In this document: positions 43,374 to 52,394 of the stretch, piece by piece
Numbering within the stretch: the stretch's first letter is position 1
Layout of the letters: each line of letters opens with the position of its first letter
NCBI GenBank assembly: GCA_041492185.1
Contig: JBGPWL010000013.1
Coordinates: forward strand, 1 to 64,000
Origin: JAOAPY01 sp041492185
GTDB lineage: Bacteria; Acidobacteriota; Blastocatellia; Pyrinomonadales; Pyrinomonadaceae
Direction: 5' to 3'
Length of the DNA stretch: 64,000 nt
Notes under the pieces: model-generated
Databases searched by the model: none
Told to the model about the DNA's origin: nothing
The model's input: only the letters and a program-made list of their open reading frames with translations
Made by a program: the position numbers and the translations under genes

Positions 43374-46300
43374 GAAGGATGATCCGCGGTCATTCAACAT
43401 CGCCACAACTTGCGGATCCTTTTGGTCTGACGGGCGCAGCTTACCGCGCAGCCCGTGGATCGATGCCGCATCACTATGCTAATCTCTCGCCAAATCTTAA
43501 TCCCCCGAGGCAAAGTGAAATGGCGCCAAGCTCCCGTCAGGGGAAGCCGGCAAAGGCATCTGCTCCAAAATCAACTGAGCAGTCAGGTGGCCAGCGTGGC
43601 CTTTTTCTGCGCACGAAGTTGTTGCCGCCGCGGCCGACCGCTGAACTCCTCTCTCGCCCGCGCTTGACTGAAAGACTGCTCGCGAATCTCTCGCGTCCGA
43701 TGACGTTGGTCACCGCGAACGCGGGTTCGGGCAAGACTACGCTCGTCGCAGATTTTTTACGCACGCACCAACGGCCATTCGTTTGGTATCAGTTAGACCA
43801 CACGGACGCCGACCCATTGATCCTCCTTGGTTATCTGACTTACGGCATTCAGCAGGTTGTGCCCGGCTTTGGCGAGGCAATGTTCGCGTACCTGCGGGAA
43901 TCGGCCAGCGAACTGGCCCAGCATCCGGAGCGTGCCGTTGACGTGCTTTTGAATGAAGTATTGGAGCAGGTTGAACAACAGCTTGTCCTGGTCCTGGATG
44001 ATTACCACCATCTCGGCCCCGAGACACCGGTGCATGCAGTACTGGATCGGCTGCTGGCGTATTTGCCAGATGTTCTGCACGTCGTCGTCATCTCGCGCGA
44101 GATGCCTCCGCTTTCAGTGGCTCGGTTGCGAGCGCAAGAGCCGGAAGCGATCATCGATCGCGCTGACCTCCTGTTCACGGACGAAGAAACGCAGCAGCTC
44201 TTTCGCAAAGTTTTTGACCTGGAGTTGACCGCCGAGCAGCTTACCGAATACCGGGAACGCACGCACGGCTGGATTACCGCTTTGCAACTCGTGAGACAGG
44301 TTGCGCAAAGAAGTCTCGCTGGAGTTCAGGGCCAGAACGGCCACCCGGATCTATCTGAGATCTTGCGGCAATCTGAGCGCGATATTTTTGACTATTTTGC
44401 CGAGGAGGTTTTTTCCGGTGAGTCAGAGAAAGTTCAGCCACTTCTGCTGCGGATTTCGCTGCTGAATCGGATCGAGCTCGACACCTGCACGGCCCTTTAT
44501 CCCGGCATGAATTGCTCGCGGGTCTTGCCGGCCCTGGTGCGGCGCAACGTCTTCATCACCGTGGCCAGCGATGGACGTGGCGAGGAATACCGGCTACACC
44601 CGCTGTTCCAAAGTTTCTTGCGGCGCCGTCTTCGCAGTGAGGTCGGGCGCGCTGGGGTGGCTGCCGAACATCTGCTCTGCGCCGAGCATTTCGCCGAACG
44701 TCAGTTGTGGGAGCAGGCGGCGCGCCATTTCCTCACCGCAGAGGACTTTGATAGCGCCGCCAAGTTAGTGGCCGAGCGAGGCGGGAAGTGGATCGCTTCG
44801 GGGGCGTTGGGCTCGCTGGCCTCTTTGGCGGATGCGATTCCGACGGCGGCTCTGGAAACTCATCCGCGAGCGTTGGCCCACCGCGCGGAAGTGGCGCGGC
44901 TGCGTGGCGAGTACGATGCGGCCCAAGCGCTGTTTCGACGCACAATCACTCTCCTGCAGCAGCAGGAAGACCGCGAAGGCGAAGCCGAAGCGCTTCGTTC
45001 TCTTGCCGCCATCGCCAGAAGCCAGCGCGATTTTAGTGTCGCGTTTACGTACCTGGATCGAGCCACTCAACTGACCGATGAGCATTCAGCGGTAAGAATG
45101 AAGTGTGGCAACACGCGCGGGTTGTGCCTGGTAGCCATGGGCCAGTGGACCGCCGCCGAGCGAGAGTTTCGCGCGGCCTTGCAACTTGCCGAGGAGCGAC
45201 ACGACGAATATTACGCGAGACTGATTGCTCACAACCTTGGTACGCCCGCGGGGATGCGCGGTGATTTCGGCGAAGCCCTACAGTGGCTCAGCCGCATGCT
45301 ACGAACCGATAGCCAAAGACCACCTGCTCCCCAGGAAGCAATCGCTCATCTGAACATGGCGCGCTGCTATTTGTACCGAGGAGACTTTGCGGCCTGTGAA
45401 CAGCACCTGGGCAGTGCGCTTGAACGGTGCCAGCTTTTCAACCTCGTTGCATTGCGCGGCGAGATTTTTGAAGCGTATGGCAATCTCTATCGCGAGTTGA
45501 CCGAGGTCGAGCGGGCCACCGAGTTTTACGAACGCGCGGCGCGCGCGTACGACGAAGCAGGAATCAACCTGGAACGAGTAGAGTTGCTCGAAGAGCGAGC
45601 CCTGCTCAGTTTAAAAGTTGGAGACCTTCCCACCGCGCGCGCACAACTGGATCGGCTGATTAACTCCCGACCCGTTGAAAGGGACGAGATGCGCTTCTAC
45701 ACCGCGTCGCTATCGCGTGCGCGCGTCATGATTGCGCAGGGAGAGCACGAGTCAGCCAGCACCGAATTAACCAACGCTATCAATTATTTTCGCGCGCATG
45801 GCCTCTACTACTATGAGGCTCAAGCCTGCCTGGGCGTAGCTTCCTGCGAGCTGAGACTTGGCAGGGAACCTGAGATGTTTGAGCATCTGCGACGCGCGCT
45901 TGATCTTGCGCTGCGCTACGACTATGAATACTGGCTGCAGCGCGAAATAACCAGCAGTCCGGATCTGTTCTCGTCGGAAGAGGCGGCTGAGATGCTCCCG
46001 GCGGATCTGCGCGCGCAGTTGGCGACAGCCCTGCGACAGGTCTCGCAACGCCCCCTTGCGCCGCAAACAGCGGTGGCCGCCTTGGCCTTAGTCACAACGC
46101 CACTCGTCGATCTCACGATTAATATGCTTGGTCCGGTTGAGATTGTGCGCGATCCCACCCGACCGCTGGCGCCCGATGCGTGGGCCACGCGCCGCGCGCG
46201 CGACATCCTCTGTTTCATTGCGTCGCGCAGACACCGCCGGGCTTCAAAGGACTCGATCATCGACACCTTCTGGGGCGAAACAGATCTGGATGTCATCGAA

Positions 46301-46879
46301 AGAAACTTTCACCCGACCGTGTCGCACATACGAAAGGCGCTCAACAGCAAACAGTCATTCAAGCAGAATTTCTTGCTCTACCGCGACGGTGATTACCTGC
46401 TCAATACCGACTTTTCTTATCGCATCGACGTCGAGGAGTTCGACCGCCTGCTGACTGAAGGAGAGTTAGCACGACGCGCGCGTCAATTTGATCGGTGCGT
46501 TGAGTGTTACGAATCCGCGGTTGCGCTTTATCGTGGCGAATTCATGCAGGGCAGTTACGACCCCTGGGCTGAAGAGCAAAGGTCCTACTATCGCAAGCAG
46601 TATTTGCAGTTGCTCGAGTCTCTCGTCAGCGTGGCGCAAAAAATGGAAGACTGGTTCAAATCAACCCAACTGGCGCAGCAAATTCTGCATGATGATCCGT
46701 TTCGCGAGGACATTCACTGCCTGTTGATGCGCGCGCATGCTGCCCTGGGCAACAAGGGCGCGGTGAGAGAACAGTACGAGGGTCTCCAGCGATTACTACA
46801 GAGCGAACTCGGAGTAGAAGTAAGCGCGAAAACGCGCAAGACTTATGAGGAAATGATGGATCCAGCAAAGCAAGCCTAG
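43370..46879 (+). CDS. MalT-like ATPase transcriptional activator with OmpR/SARP winged helix and BTAD
   Basis: A 1169-residue STAND regulator. FLRTKLLPPRP opens the NTPase, with Walker A TANAGSGKTTL at about 113-123 and Walker B LVLVLDDYHHL near 206-216. Residues about 480-900 are TPR-like repeats, a putative ligand or partner sensor. From 918 (INMLGPVEIVRDP) there is an OmpR-type winged helix (RRARDILCFIASRRHRRASK), followed to 1165 by the bacterial transcriptional activator domain (GEFMQGSYDPWAEEQRSYYR). It starts at GTG 43370 overlapping the previous stop; shorter starts near 43519 are possible. SARP-type winged helices bind direct repeats with 11-bp spacing, which matches the nearby CTCAAG elements. 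Confidence 0.88.
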   Translation: MRRMIRGHSTSPQLADPFGLTGAAYRAARGSMPHHYANLSPNLNPPRQSEMAPSSRQGKPAKASAPKSTEQSGGQRGLFLRTKLLPPRPTAELLSRPRLTERLLANLSRPMTLVTANAGSGKTTLVADFLRTHQRPFVWYQLDHTDADPLILLGYLTYGIQQVVPGFGEAMFAYLRESASELAQHPERAVDVLLNEVLEQVEQQLVLVLDDYHHLGPETPVHAVLDRLLAYLPDVLHVVVISREMPPLSVARLRAQEPEAIIDRADLLFTDEETQQLFRKVFDLELTAEQLTEYRERTHGWITALQLVRQVAQRSLAGVQGQNGHPDLSEILRQSERDIFDYFAEEVFSGESEKVQPLLLRISLLNRIELDTCTALYPGMNCSRVLPALVRRNVFITVASDGRGEEYRLHPLFQSFLRRRLRSEVGRAGVAAEHLLCAEHFAERQLWEQAARHFLTAEDFDSAAKLVAERGGKWIASGALGSLASLADAIPTAALETHPRALAHRAEVARLRGEYDAAQALFRRTITLLQQQEDREGEAEALRSLAAIARSQRDFSVAFTYLDRATQLTDEHSAVRMKCGNTRGLCLVAMGQWTAAEREFRAALQLAEERHDEYYARLIAHNLGTPAGMRGDFGEALQWLSRMLRTDSQRPPAPQEAIAHLNMARCYLYRGDFAACEQHLGSALERCQLFNLVALRGEIFEAYGNLYRELTEVERATEFYERAARAYDEAGINLERVELLEERALLSLKVGDLPTARAQLDRLINSRPVERDEMRFYTASLSRARVMIAQGEHESASTELTNAINYFRAHGLYYYEAQACLGVASCELRLGREPEMFEHLRRALDLALRYDYEYWLQREITSSPDLFSSEEAAEMLPADLRAQLATALRQVSQRPLAPQTAVAALALVTTPLVDLTINMLGPVEIVRDPTRPLAPDAWATRRARDILCFIASRRHRRASKDSIIDTFWGETDLDVIERNFHPTVSHIRKALNSKQSFKQNFLLYRDGDYLLNTDFSYRIDVEEFDRLLTEGELARRARQFDRCVECYESAVALYRGEFMQGSYDPWAEEQRSYYRKQYLQLLESLVSVAQKMEDWFKSTQLAQQILHDDPFREDIHCLLMRAHAALGNKGAVREQYEGLQRLLQSELGVEVSAKTRKTYEEMMDPAKQA

Positions 46880-47140
46880 GCGCTTAGGCCGGCGGAGGAT
46901 TCTTCTGCAAAACACAACGCGAATGCAACACGTGCAGACCAAGCGCCAACTAGAATGCGTTACTGTTCCAAAGCACGAATCGGTGGCGCGGCGAAGATAC
47001 TGGCAGGCGGCGTTCAAGAATGAGGTCGCTAACGCTATTTGCAAGTCAAACGGTTACGGAAGACCCCCCAGAGGAGCGCACTCTCGCCATTTGAATGTTG
47101 TTAGCATGACTGCACCAACAAACCCGACTGAGGTGATGGT

Positions 47141-50128
47141 TTGCTAAAGATGATCCTTCCAAAGAGCGGCTACGGAGCCAAGCAACTTCTCGCTTTGGCC
47201 CTGGTTCTCCTTCTTGGCGTCACACCAGCTTTAGGCGGAATCACTATCACCGGCTCGAACGGCATCGTCATGACCGGCGCTGACAGTGTCACCTTCGATC
47301 ATACAAACGGGATTGTCATGACGGGCGCGGACGGCGTCCTCAACTATGGGGCCAACGGCATCGTGATGACCGGCGCGGATGGGATTGTAATGACCGGCGC
47401 CGACGGCCTGTCTTATCCAAACAGCGTGCGCGCGGTAAGTGCCGACGGCATTGTGATGACTGGCGCTGACGGCATTGTAATGACCGGCGCGGATGGGATT
47501 GTGATGACCGGCGCCGACGGCACCACCTATACCTCAACTTCAATCACAATTAACCAGGCCAATGGCATTGTGATGACCGGCGCCGATGGCATCGTGATGA
47601 CCGGCGCGGACGGAGTTGAACAGACAACGGCAAACGGCATCGTGATGACCGGCGCGGATGGGATTGTGATGACCGGCGCCGATGGGATTGTAATGACAGG
47701 CGCGGATGGCATCGTGATGACGGGCGCGGACGGCACTGTTTCGTCAGTTGTACCCAATGGAATGAAGTTCACCAACGTCACTGGAATTGTGATGACCGGC
47801 GCGGATGGCATTGTGATGACTGGCGCTGACGGAATCATGGTGACTGACGCCTATGGTCTGCCCGCGACTGGCGGAAACGCTGCGCAGAGTGGACTACAGA
47901 GTGTGGACCCGGAGTTGGCAGTGCAACTCAACCAACTGACTGACGACAGCAATGTCAATGCCGCGATTGTCTATTACCACCTGCCCAACGATACCGACTT
48001 TGCTGACTTGCAGCGGATCGGCGTTGTCGGCGGCACACGTTATCGCGTGCTTCCCATGATCACGATGACCGCAACGCGTACTCAGGTCATTGCGATCTCG
48101 CATCTGTCATCGGTGCGGTCGATATACGGCAACCGCACGCTTAACTTAAGCAGCGAACCTGAAGTGCGTGCGGGCACCGGCGTTGATCGCGCATGGCGGG
48201 ATGCAGAAGTTACTAACCACAACTCAAACCTCCCGGTCAGCGGCCGCAATGTTACAGTCGCCGTGTTGGATACGGGGATAGACGGCACACATGGTGATCT
48301 CGCGGGCCGCGTGACACAAAATGTGAAACTGGCGAGCATGCAAAGCGCTAGTGTTGGTTTCAATTATCCGGTCAATACAGAGAATCTGCCCAACACTGAC
48401 CAGGCTTACGGGCACGGCACATTTGTCGCCGGCCTTATCGGCGGTAATGGCGCGCAGTCGAGTGGAAAGTACAGCGGTGTCGCGCCGGGCGCGCGCCTGG
48501 TTGGCTTGAGCGCTGGCGATCTCACCTTGCTCTATGTGTTGGAAGGTTTCGACTATTTGTTGACCCGCGGCGGCGACCTCGGCGTACGCGTAGTGAATTG
48601 CAGCTTCTCGGCAAACACCGTCTTTGACGTAAACGATCCCGTGAATGTCGCCACGCGGATGTTAACTGACCACGGCATCAACGTCGTCTTCTCGGCGGGA
48701 AACAGCGGACCAGGCCTGCACACCTTGAATCCCTACGCGGTCGCCCCGTGGGTCATCAGCGTTGGAGCGACCGACACACCGGGACATGTTGCGAGTTTTT
48801 CATCGCGAGGAGATTTCGCAAGTGCGCTGTTCCATCCGACACTGGTTGCGCCAGGCGTGAATGTGATCAGCGTGCGCGGGTCGGGAGTCGCCAACGTCAC
48901 CGGCGCTGAAGGCGTAGCCGCGGGAACTGATGCCCAACGTCTCAGCTCATCAGAATTGCCTTACTACACGACGTCCAGTGGAACCAGTTTTTCCGCGCCG
49001 CAAGTGGCGGGCGCGATCGCGCTGATGCTTGAAGCCAATCCCAATCTCACGCCGGCGCAAGTCAAGGACATCTTGCAGCGCAGCGCGACGCCGCTGCCGC
49101 CATATTATGAACACGAAGTTGGCGCTGGCATGCTCAATGTTCATGCCGCGGTTTTGCAGGCATCTTTTCCGGCGCGGCGCATTGGAGCGTGGCGCCGTAC
49201 GCTCGATCACGGCCAGGTGCAATTCATTAACGATCCGCTAACGTCATTCTCCGGCACCGTTCAACCCGGCAGTGCTTCTGATACTACGCTCGCGATTCCA
49301 GACAACGCTTTGCTCGCTTCCGTGCAGATTTCCTGGGGGCCTTTATTGAGCACGAATGATCTCGGTCTGAACGTTTACGATCCGGCCGGCACGCTCAACT
49401 CGCAGTCCAACAACCTCAATCTGCCGGGCCTGACCGGCAAGCGCGAACGCGTCGCTATCGGCACGCCCGCCGCCGGCTCATGGCGGGCGAACGTCATGAA
49501 CACCCTGGGCGCAGGAGTGGGCGCGCAGCGGTACGCTGGTGTTTTGGAGATCACCCGCGCGCGATACGCGGCGATGTCGGACGTCACGAGCTTGAGTCCG
49601 TCCTTGCGCAGTGACATTTACCAGAATCTTCGAACTTACACGATGTGGCCCATTGGCAATAAGTTTCGCGGTGACTTCTCCGTTACGCGCGCTGATCTCG
49701 CAATGGCGTTAGTGCTTGGTGGTCGCGTGCCGCAATACTTGCCGGGCCAAGCCAGTTATTCAGACGCGCGTGATGTTTCGACAATGATCTTTGTCGAAAG
49801 CGCGCAGGCGGCGCCGGGTGGTCCACTCTTTATCAACACCACTGTCGGCAGCAGATTCCGGCCTTATGGTCCTGTTGATCGTTTGACGGCGGCGGTAGCG
49901 CTGGTGCGCGCGGCGGGTCTGCGGGCGCAAGCAGAGAGCCAGTCCAACGCCCCCCTCGCCGTACTCGACGCTCTCAACATTCCCAGTGAGTTGCGCGGGT
50001 ACGTTTCTTTGGCAGCTTCGAAGGGCCTTCTCTCCATTGGCAGTTCCTTCTATCCGGAAAGACCGCTGACGCGCGCCGAGCTTGCTCACGCCATGGCCGC
50101 GCTGCAAAGACTAATAGCAACTCAATGA
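47141..50128 (+). CDS. Subtilisin-like S8 protease with IVMTGAD octapeptide repeats and SLH domains
   Basis: A 995-residue exported protease. The signal peptide is LLALALVLLLGVTPALGG. Residues about 40-238 hold 15 perfect IVMTGAD repeats in runs of 1,1,2,3,2,4,2, plus a degenerate one (IMVTDAY), joined by short Thr/Ser/Asn spacers. An inhibitor-like propeptide (AAIVYYHLPNDTDFADLQRI) follows. The catalytic triad is Asp377 (AVLDTGIDGTHG), His425 (YGHGTFVAG) and Ser616 (SSGTSFSAPQVAG). The C-terminal part has three SLH-like motifs (about 822-990, ending FYPERPLTRAELAHAMAAL), which bind cell-wall polymer. The TTG start has GAGG 6 nt upstream. It lies 261 nt after the SARP-type regulator. Confidence 0.92.
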   Translation: MLKMILPKSGYGAKQLLALALVLLLGVTPALGGITITGSNGIVMTGADSVTFDHTNGIVMTGADGVLNYGANGIVMTGADGIVMTGADGLSYPNSVRAVSADGIVMTGADGIVMTGADGIVMTGADGTTYTSTSITINQANGIVMTGADGIVMTGADGVEQTTANGIVMTGADGIVMTGADGIVMTGADGIVMTGADGTVSSVVPNGMKFTNVTGIVMTGADGIVMTGADGIMVTDAYGLPATGGNAAQSGLQSVDPELAVQLNQLTDDSNVNAAIVYYHLPNDTDFADLQRIGVVGGTRYRVLPMITMTATRTQVIAISHLSSVRSIYGNRTLNLSSEPEVRAGTGVDRAWRDAEVTNHNSNLPVSGRNVTVAVLDTGIDGTHGDLAGRVTQNVKLASMQSASVGFNYPVNTENLPNTDQAYGHGTFVAGLIGGNGAQSSGKYSGVAPGARLVGLSAGDLTLLYVLEGFDYLLTRGGDLGVRVVNCSFSANTVFDVNDPVNVATRMLTDHGINVVFSAGNSGPGLHTLNPYAVAPWVISVGATDTPGHVASFSSRGDFASALFHPTLVAPGVNVISVRGSGVANVTGAEGVAAGTDAQRLSSSELPYYTTSSGTSFSAPQVAGAIALMLEANPNLTPAQVKDILQRSATPLPPYYEHEVGAGMLNVHAAVLQASFPARRIGAWRRTLDHGQVQFINDPLTSFSGTVQPGSASDTTLAIPDNALLASVQISWGPLLSTNDLGLNVYDPAGTLNSQSNNLNLPGLTGKRERVAIGTPAAGSWRANVMNTLGAGVGAQRYAGVLEITRARYAAMSDVTSLSPSLRSDIYQNLRTYTMWPIGNKFRGDFSVTRADLAMALVLGGRVPQYLPGQASYSDARDVSTMIFVESAQAAPGGPLFINTTVGSRFRPYGPVDRLTAAVALVRAAGLRAQAESQSNAPLAVLDALNIPSELRGYVSLAASKGLLSIGSSFYPERPLTRAELAHAMAALQRLIATQ
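47259..47853 (+). repeat. Array of 24-bp coding repeats (GIVMTGAD units)
   Basis: Fifteen units of about GGCATTGTGATGACCGGCGC plus GGAT, in seven runs separated by variable spacers, and one degenerate unit. The peptide is constant but Ile, Val, Thr, Ala, Asp and Gly codons vary (ATC/ATT, GTC/GTG/GTA, ACC/ACG/ACT/ACA, GCG/GCC/GCT, GAC/GAT, GGC/GGG). The array lies inside the protease gene. Confidence 0.97.
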
Positions 50129-50246
50129 AGACCGGGGGAGTGAACGCACGCTATGTGCGTACCTAAACGGCGAAGTTAGGGCTCTATGACAACCGCCTGA
50201 GCGCTCATCGGGCGTTTCATCCCTTAGAGGTTTCTGAAAGTTCACC

Positions 50247-50274
50247 TTGCATCCCGAAGTTTTCACCTTATAAT
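50247..50274 (+). promoter_or_regulatory. Possible sigma70 promoter of the opp operon
   Basis: TTGCAT (50247-50252), 16-nt spacer, perfect TATAAT (50269-50274). Transcription would start near 50281, about 90 nt before oppA. Confidence 0.6.
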
Positions 50275-50369
50275 ACGCGCCGGAGTTCGCCACTATGGAC
50301 CAAGCGAGACATGAGTCATGAATGTTCTCTTGCATGCGCAGGGTCGGGCGACTGCGGAAGGCAGCGAGC

Positions 50370-52259
50370 ATGTTCAATCTCTCATTGAAAATTAGCTTCG
50401 TGATCGTTTTAGCCGCGCTCGCGTTAGCAAGCATCTCGTGTAGTGCCTCGGCGAAGAACGAAGTCTATTTTGGCAAGACCGTCCCGCCCGCCCGCAACGT
50501 TCTGCACTACTACACCGGCGACGAACCGGAATCCCTGGACCCGCAAGTGAGCACTGGCCAGCCCGAAGGCCGCATCTACATGGCTCTCTTTGAAGGCTTG
50601 GTTGAATACGATCCCAAAGACATGCATCCCATACCGGCGATTGCCGAGCGTTGGGACATCAACAACGATTTTTCCGAATTTGTTTTTCATCTCCGCAAGA
50701 ATGCGCGCTGGTCCAACGGCGACGGCATCAACGCAAATGATTTTGTTTACACTTTTCGCCGCGGACTTTCTCCCAAACTGGCATCGCGCAATGCGGGCTT
50801 TGGTTACTACCTCAGATACGGCGAGGCGTACAACCAGGGAGCCGTGTTCGTACAGGACGGGCCGAATCACTTCCTGCTGGAAAAAGACTTCGCGCCTGAG
50901 GGAAACACGTCCCAGCCGCTGAGCCAGAAATCGTTGGCGCCTGCCAAATTGACTTTGCCGGGCGACGAGAAGACACGCAACAAACTGCTGGCAAAAGATC
51001 CGAAGTTGAAAGCGGCCGTGGCAGGAAAGGAACTGGTCGACGTCAAATCGGAAGACATCGGCGTGGAAGCCGTTGACCCTTACACGTTGCGGCTATCGTT
51101 GAGGCAGTCAGCGCCATTCTTCCTGGGGCTGCTCGCTAATCAGTTTTTCAGACTCGTTCCTGGCAACGCGGTGAAGGTTTACGGCGACCAATGGGCTACT
51201 CTGGGGAAGATCGTCACCTGCGGCCCGTTCAAACTGAAGTCCTGGAAGCCCTACAACGAACTGATCGTCGAGCGCGATCCGATGTATTGGGACGCGGCCA
51301 ACGTTCATCTGGATGAAATCGATTTCTATCCGCTGACCGATCTCCCAACAGCGATGAATCTTTACAAGGTGGGTGAGCTGGATGCCGTAGCCAATCACAG
51401 CGTGCCGAACCCGTGGGTCGAAACAGTGCGCGAAAAGAAGGATTACATGATTGCGCCCGAGGCCGCGTCAATCTACATTCATATCAACATCACAAAGCCG
51501 CCGATGAACGATGTGCGGGTGCGCAAAGCATTCAACCTGGCGATTGATAAAGACAACTGGATCAAATGGCGGAAGATAGTTAAGCCGTTGGATGGAATCG
51601 TGCCCCAGGGAATCTTCAAGGAGTATCCTTATCCAAAGGGTGACAAGTTTGATCCGGAAAAGGCCAGGGCGTTACTCGCGCAGGCTGGATATCCAGTGAC
51701 CAGGAACAGCGATGGCAGTTATGCGTGTCCAACTTTTCCAGTAGATCAAGTCGAATACACTTTTCCTACGGCCTCAACGAACAAAACGATGGCTGAGTTC
51801 ATGCAAGCGCAGTGGAAACAAAGCCTGGGCATCACCGTGTCTCTACGGAGCATGGAGTTCAAGACTTTTATTTCTTACCGCGCGAACCTCGAGTACAAGG
51901 GAATGGCGTTTGGCGCATTTTCGGCGGACTACATGGATCCGTACACGTTCTCAAGCATCTTCTACACGCCGGCCGGAGACAACGGCACCGGTTGGTGGGA
52001 CCAGAAATATGTTGACATGCTTGACGAAGCGAATACGCTCTCCGCGCCGGGGCGCTTTGAGTTGTTGGCCAGGGCCGAGCAACTCATGATTGATGCGCAA
52101 CCGATTATTCCGATCGAAACCAGTGCCGTTAACTGGACGAAGAAGCCTTATGTCAAAGGGCTATATCCAAATGCCGGATCGTTGTTTCCCTGGAAGTTCG
52201 TTTACATCGAGCGCGATCCGTCGAAGTGGGACTACGGTACGCCAAGCCTGACGGAGTAG
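50370..52259 (+). CDS. oppA: Oligopeptide ABC transporter substrate-binding lipoprotein
   Basis: A 629-residue lipoprotein. The ATG at 50370 is preferred over 50322 because GGAAGG lies 8 nt upstream and it places the lipobox LASISC (Cys24) behind a normal signal peptide. SBP_bac_5 motifs: YYTGDEPESLDPQVSTGQPE, FEGLVEYDPKDMHPIPAIAE, FVFHLRKNARWSNGDGINA, VRVRKAFNLAIDKDNW and FSADYMDPYTFSSIFYTP. It captures oligopeptides in the periplasm for OppBCDF. A 24-bp hairpin separates it from oppB. Confidence 0.94.
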   Translation: MFNLSLKISFVIVLAALALASISCSASAKNEVYFGKTVPPARNVLHYYTGDEPESLDPQVSTGQPEGRIYMALFEGLVEYDPKDMHPIPAIAERWDINNDFSEFVFHLRKNARWSNGDGINANDFVYTFRRGLSPKLASRNAGFGYYLRYGEAYNQGAVFVQDGPNHFLLEKDFAPEGNTSQPLSQKSLAPAKLTLPGDEKTRNKLLAKDPKLKAAVAGKELVDVKSEDIGVEAVDPYTLRLSLRQSAPFFLGLLANQFFRLVPGNAVKVYGDQWATLGKIVTCGPFKLKSWKPYNELIVERDPMYWDAANVHLDEIDFYPLTDLPTAMNLYKVGELDAVANHSVPNPWVETVREKKDYMIAPEAASIYIHINITKPPMNDVRVRKAFNLAIDKDNWIKWRKIVKPLDGIVPQGIFKEYPYPKGDKFDPEKARALLAQAGYPVTRNSDGSYACPTFPVDQVEYTFPTASTNKTMAEFMQAQWKQSLGITVSLRSMEFKTFISYRANLEYKGMAFGAFSADYMDPYTFSSIFYTPAGDNGTGWWDQKYVDMLDEANTLSAPGRFELLARAEQLMIDAQPIIPIETSAVNWTKKPYVKGLYPNAGSLFPWKFVYIERDPSKWDYGTPSLTE

Positions 52260-52297
52260 CACTGACAGTGCGGCATCTCCCCGTGTTGTTGGGTTTG

Positions 52298-52364
52298 TTT
52301 CGTGTGCTGCGCGTGGATCGTGCGTTTCGTTGGCGAAGCAACGATCCACGCGCATCACACGAAA
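52298..52364. repeat. Large hairpin between oppA and oppB
   Basis: TTTCGTGTGCTGCGCGTGGA (continuing TCGT; 52298-52321) pairs with 52341-52364 at 23 of 24 positions, with a 19-nt loop. It starts 38 nt after the oppA stop and ends 30 nt before oppB. Stem-loops in this place often stabilise the binding-protein mRNA. Confidence 0.85.
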
Positions 52365-52394
52365 AGATGAGTCTTTTCCAGACTGAACGAATCA

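Noticed and set aside
47527..47838. Minus-strand frame with IPSAPVIT repeats
   Set aside because: It is the mirror of the IVMTGAD array. The plus-strand frame has signal peptide, catalytic triad and codon-level conservation.
47259..47853. CRISPR-like array
   Set aside because: The repeats are 24 bp, coding, in tandem runs, with synonymous variation and irregular spacers.
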